NCBI RefSeq assembly: GCF_000744255.1
Contig: NZ_JQLO01000001.1
Location: 1,240,001-1,304,000 of the forward strand
Reading direction: 5' to 3'
DNA: 64,000 bases
DNA from: Carnobacterium divergens DSM 20623
GTDB taxonomy: Bacteria > Bacillota > Bacilli > Lactobacillales > Carnobacteriaceae
Shown in pieces: positions 62,363-64,000 of the stretch. Below the pieces are notes generated by a model, which was given only the letters and a program-made list of their open reading frames with translations, had not been told where the DNA came from and did not search any database. Positions within the stretch are counted from its first letter, which is position 1. Each line of letters begins with the position of its first letter. The translations under genes were made by a program, and so were the position numbers.

Positions 62363-63715
62363 TCAATCGTTGTAATAAGCTTTCCCAGGTATCATTGGCG
62401 TTCCAAATAATTCACTAATGGTAACAAATTGATAGCCTTGCTCTTTTAACTCTTTTAAAATTTGCTCCAGTCCATCAGCCGTTGTCGGATGAATATCATG
62501 CATTAACACGATTGAACCGTTTTTTACATGGCTCATTACTTCTTTGTGTACGGCTACCCCATTTTTGGTTTTCCAGTCTAGCGAATCTACTGACCATTGA
62601 ATGACTGGCATACCAATGATTGGGCTCAATTCTTTCGTAATGGCTCCATACGGTGGTCGGACTAACTGAACATCGTAACCAGATGCTTGTTTGACGGCTT
62701 GATTGGTTTGCTGAACTTGACTAAGTGCACCGTCTTTTTTTAATTTCGTTAAGTCAGCATGATTCCAACTATGGTTGCCAATTTCATTGCCATTTCCAAT
62801 TTCCTGCTGGATTAAGCCTGGATTGACTATGGCGTTTTTCCCTAATACAAAGAAAGTCGCTTTAGCATTGTATTTTTTCAAGAGTTCTAATACACGTGGC
62901 GTTACTGATGGGCTTGGTCCATCGTCAAAAGTTAATGCAACTACTTTCCCACTGACTTTTGCAATCGGATTTTTTGCTTGGTGGCGTCTTACTTCTTCTT
63001 GAATCCGTTTTTGTTCTGCTATTTTTTCTTGCTGAATTTCATCTGCCACTTGTTGATTTAATTGTAAGGATAAGTAATCTGGTTTAATGACTCTTTTTAA
63101 CTCTGCTTTTGGAACTTGAATAGTCGTATCTTTTAGCTCAAATTCAAATAGGTCATCTGACATACTATAATGATTTAATGTAGGCTTAATTTGATCGGTT
63201 ACTTGTTGGATTATCTCTTGTTTTTGCTCTGTTGAATAGACTTGCATCTCGTTTATTTTTTTTATTATGTCTTGTTTTAAGGACTCTACTCCATTGTTTG
63301 CATCCGTAAAAATTGTTTGTAGTTCCAACTCTGTTCCTTCTTTAGTAGTGATGGTATTCATTTCTGTTCTTTTTTTAAAAGCTACTGAATACGGATTTAA
63401 AGTTGGCTCAATTTCCGTAATACGATAGGATAAACTTGCAGTTCCTTGTTGAATTTTTTTAATATTTAAAAAATAACTACAGGGTTCTCTTAAGTAATCT
63501 TTTAAATGAGGAATTTTTTTTTGTTCCTCAACTTTTCTATCCATGTACTTATTTAATTGTTGTTGTTCTAGTTGATTTACATTTTTTGTTTCAAAAAAGC
63601 GCATGCCTTCATTGGGATAATCAATTTTTTGACTCGCATTTCCAATCAAAGAAAATCCATATAGACCACTTGCTACGATTAAACCAACACCTACTAGTTT
63701 CTCATAAATTCCCAT
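62363..63715 (-). CDS. pgdA: Polysaccharide deacetylase (PgdA-like peptidoglycan GlcNAc deacetylase)
   Basis: This 450-residue protein has one N-terminal membrane segment (about residues 8-26), a PgdA-type extracytoplasmic middle domain and a C-terminal NodB domain. NodB motifs in order are LTFDDGPSPS (metal and catalytic Asp), HSWNHADL, RPPYGAI and LMHDIHPTT. De-N-acetylation of cell-wall GlcNAc gives lysozyme resistance. ATG 63715 has GGAG 8 bp upstream; the longer GTG frame starts inside that site. It lies between infC and thrS. Confidence 0.9.
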   Translation of the reverse strand: MGIYEKLVGVGLIVASGLYGFSLIGNASQKIDYPNEGMRFFETKNVNQLEQQQLNKYMDRKVEEQKKIPHLKDYLREPCSYFLNIKKIQQGTASLSYRITEIEPTLNPYSVAFKKRTEMNTITTKEGTELELQTIFTDANNGVESLKQDIIKKINEMQVYSTEQKQEIIQQVTDQIKPTLNHYSMSDDLFEFELKDTTIQVPKAELKRVIKPDYLSLQLNQQVADEIQQEKIAEQKRIQEEVRRHQAKNPIAKVSGKVVALTFDDGPSPSVTPRVLELLKKYNAKATFFVLGKNAIVNPGLIQQEIGNGNEIGNHSWNHADLTKLKKDGALSQVQQTNQAVKQASGYDVQLVRPPYGAITKELSPIIGMPVIQWSVDSLDWKTKNGVAVHKEVMSHVKNGSIVLMHDIHPTTADGLEQILKELKEQGYQFVTISELFGTPMIPGKAYYND

Positions 63716-63784
63716 TTTTCCCACTCCAAATCAAAAATTCCTATACAATCATTAATTTTATCATACAAAAAAATTATTTTATAC

Positions 63785-63829
63785 AAAAAAGGGGTTATAA
63801 AATTCTTAAGAATTTTATAACCCCTTTTT
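63785..63829 (-). terminator. Terminator of thrS
   Basis: GGGGTTATAAAATTCTTAAG is one arm of a perfect 20-bp palindrome (AAAAGGGGTTATAAAATTC and its complement) with flanking A and T tracts, directly after the thrS stop codon. Confidence 0.9.
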
Positions 63830-63830
63830 A

Positions 63831-64000
63831 TTATTTACTATAGTTCGTTACTTCTGCAACCATAACATCTACAAACATATTTAGTGCCATATCTGTTGTT
63901 TCTTTTTCACCATACTTACGAACAGCAACTGTTGCTTCTTTTACTTCATTATCCCCAACAACTAATTGATACGGAATTTTTTGAGTTTGTGAAGCACGAA
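63831..64000 (-). CDS. thrS: Threonyl-tRNA synthetase (3' end only; 5' part beyond window)
   Basis: The minus strand is open from the window edge to TAA at 63833-63831. The last residues read IPYQLVVGDNEVKEATVAVR and TTDMALNMFVDVMVAEVTNY (two segments), the typical ThrS C-terminus. Only about 56 codons are inside. The start and any T-box leader lie outside the window. Confidence 0.93.
   Translation of the reverse strand, partial: RASQTQKIPYQLVVGDNEVKEATVAVRKYGEKETTDMALNMFVDVMVAEVTNYSK

Overview
The window is a stretch of low-GC, AT-rich Firmicutes chromosome. Gene content and order point to the Lactobacillales, most like Carnobacterium or Enterococcus: a DUF1827 protein, a Cys42-type NADH oxidase, relQ-nadK-rluA-mgtE, spxH/coiA/mecA/spx, class III nrdD-nrdG, and thrS-pgdA-infC-rpmI-rplT. 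Most of it is ordinary core genome. I see no rRNA, tRNA, CRISPR array or complete insertion sequence.

Layout. 1-12 kb: the start of a KtrB/TrkH potassium transporter (cut by the window edge), two small proteins, release factor 3, a globin-like helical protein, a CNNM/CBS membrane protein, a thermonuclease, NADH oxidase with a Fur-like box plus candidate Rex and cre sites, an AI-2E-family permease with an M42 peptidase, a GNAT protein and an MBL/DUF3006 pair. 12-22 kb: mgtE, rluA-type gene, nadK and relQ in one operon, divergent from yjbK (CYTH) and spxH; then pepF, coiA, mecA and spx, a competence and Spx-proteolysis neighbourhood. 22-38 kb: oppBCDF, trpS, lplA with an MBL hydrolase, a lone hemY opposite an HmoB/TRAP-like monooxygenase, a DUF975/M42 pair and two OppA paralogues. 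38-43 kb: a Bce-type peptide-antibiotic sensing and detoxification module (permease, ATPase, response regulator, kinase).

43.5-50.5 kb is the accessory highlight. Read on the minus strand, an operon encodes two small WXG100/YwqH-YwqI-like helical proteins, a DUF5081-like protein, another helical partner and a polymorphic toxin (pretoxin TG region plus EndoU-like nuclease). The toxin is interrupted by an in-frame TGA 38 codons before its natural end. Behind its immunity gene lie four start-less 'orphan' toxin C-termini. Each begins at the same KASGA junction, each is followed by its own immunity gene or a remnant, and all are joined by a repeated, structured linker of about 155-215 bp. This looks like a toxin-immunity cassette reservoir with visible deletion and decay; no secretion machinery is inside the window.

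50.6-64 kb: nrdD-nrdG with two NrdR-box-like sites; a heterodimeric ABC exporter (one canonical and one degenerate ATP site) divergent from a MerR regulator, with a 19-bp-spaced MerR-type promoter; then a 2.7-kb insert (hydrolase, GNAT, MerR) lying between two copies of the last 26 bp of rplT, as expected for site-specific integration at the rplT 3' end; then rplT-rpmI-infC with an L20-type leader, a peptidoglycan deacetylase and the 3' end of thrS.

Many start codons were moved from the longest open frame to the codon best placed behind a Shine-Dalgarno sequence; these choices are stated per gene. All family names come from reading the translated sequence, not from a database search.
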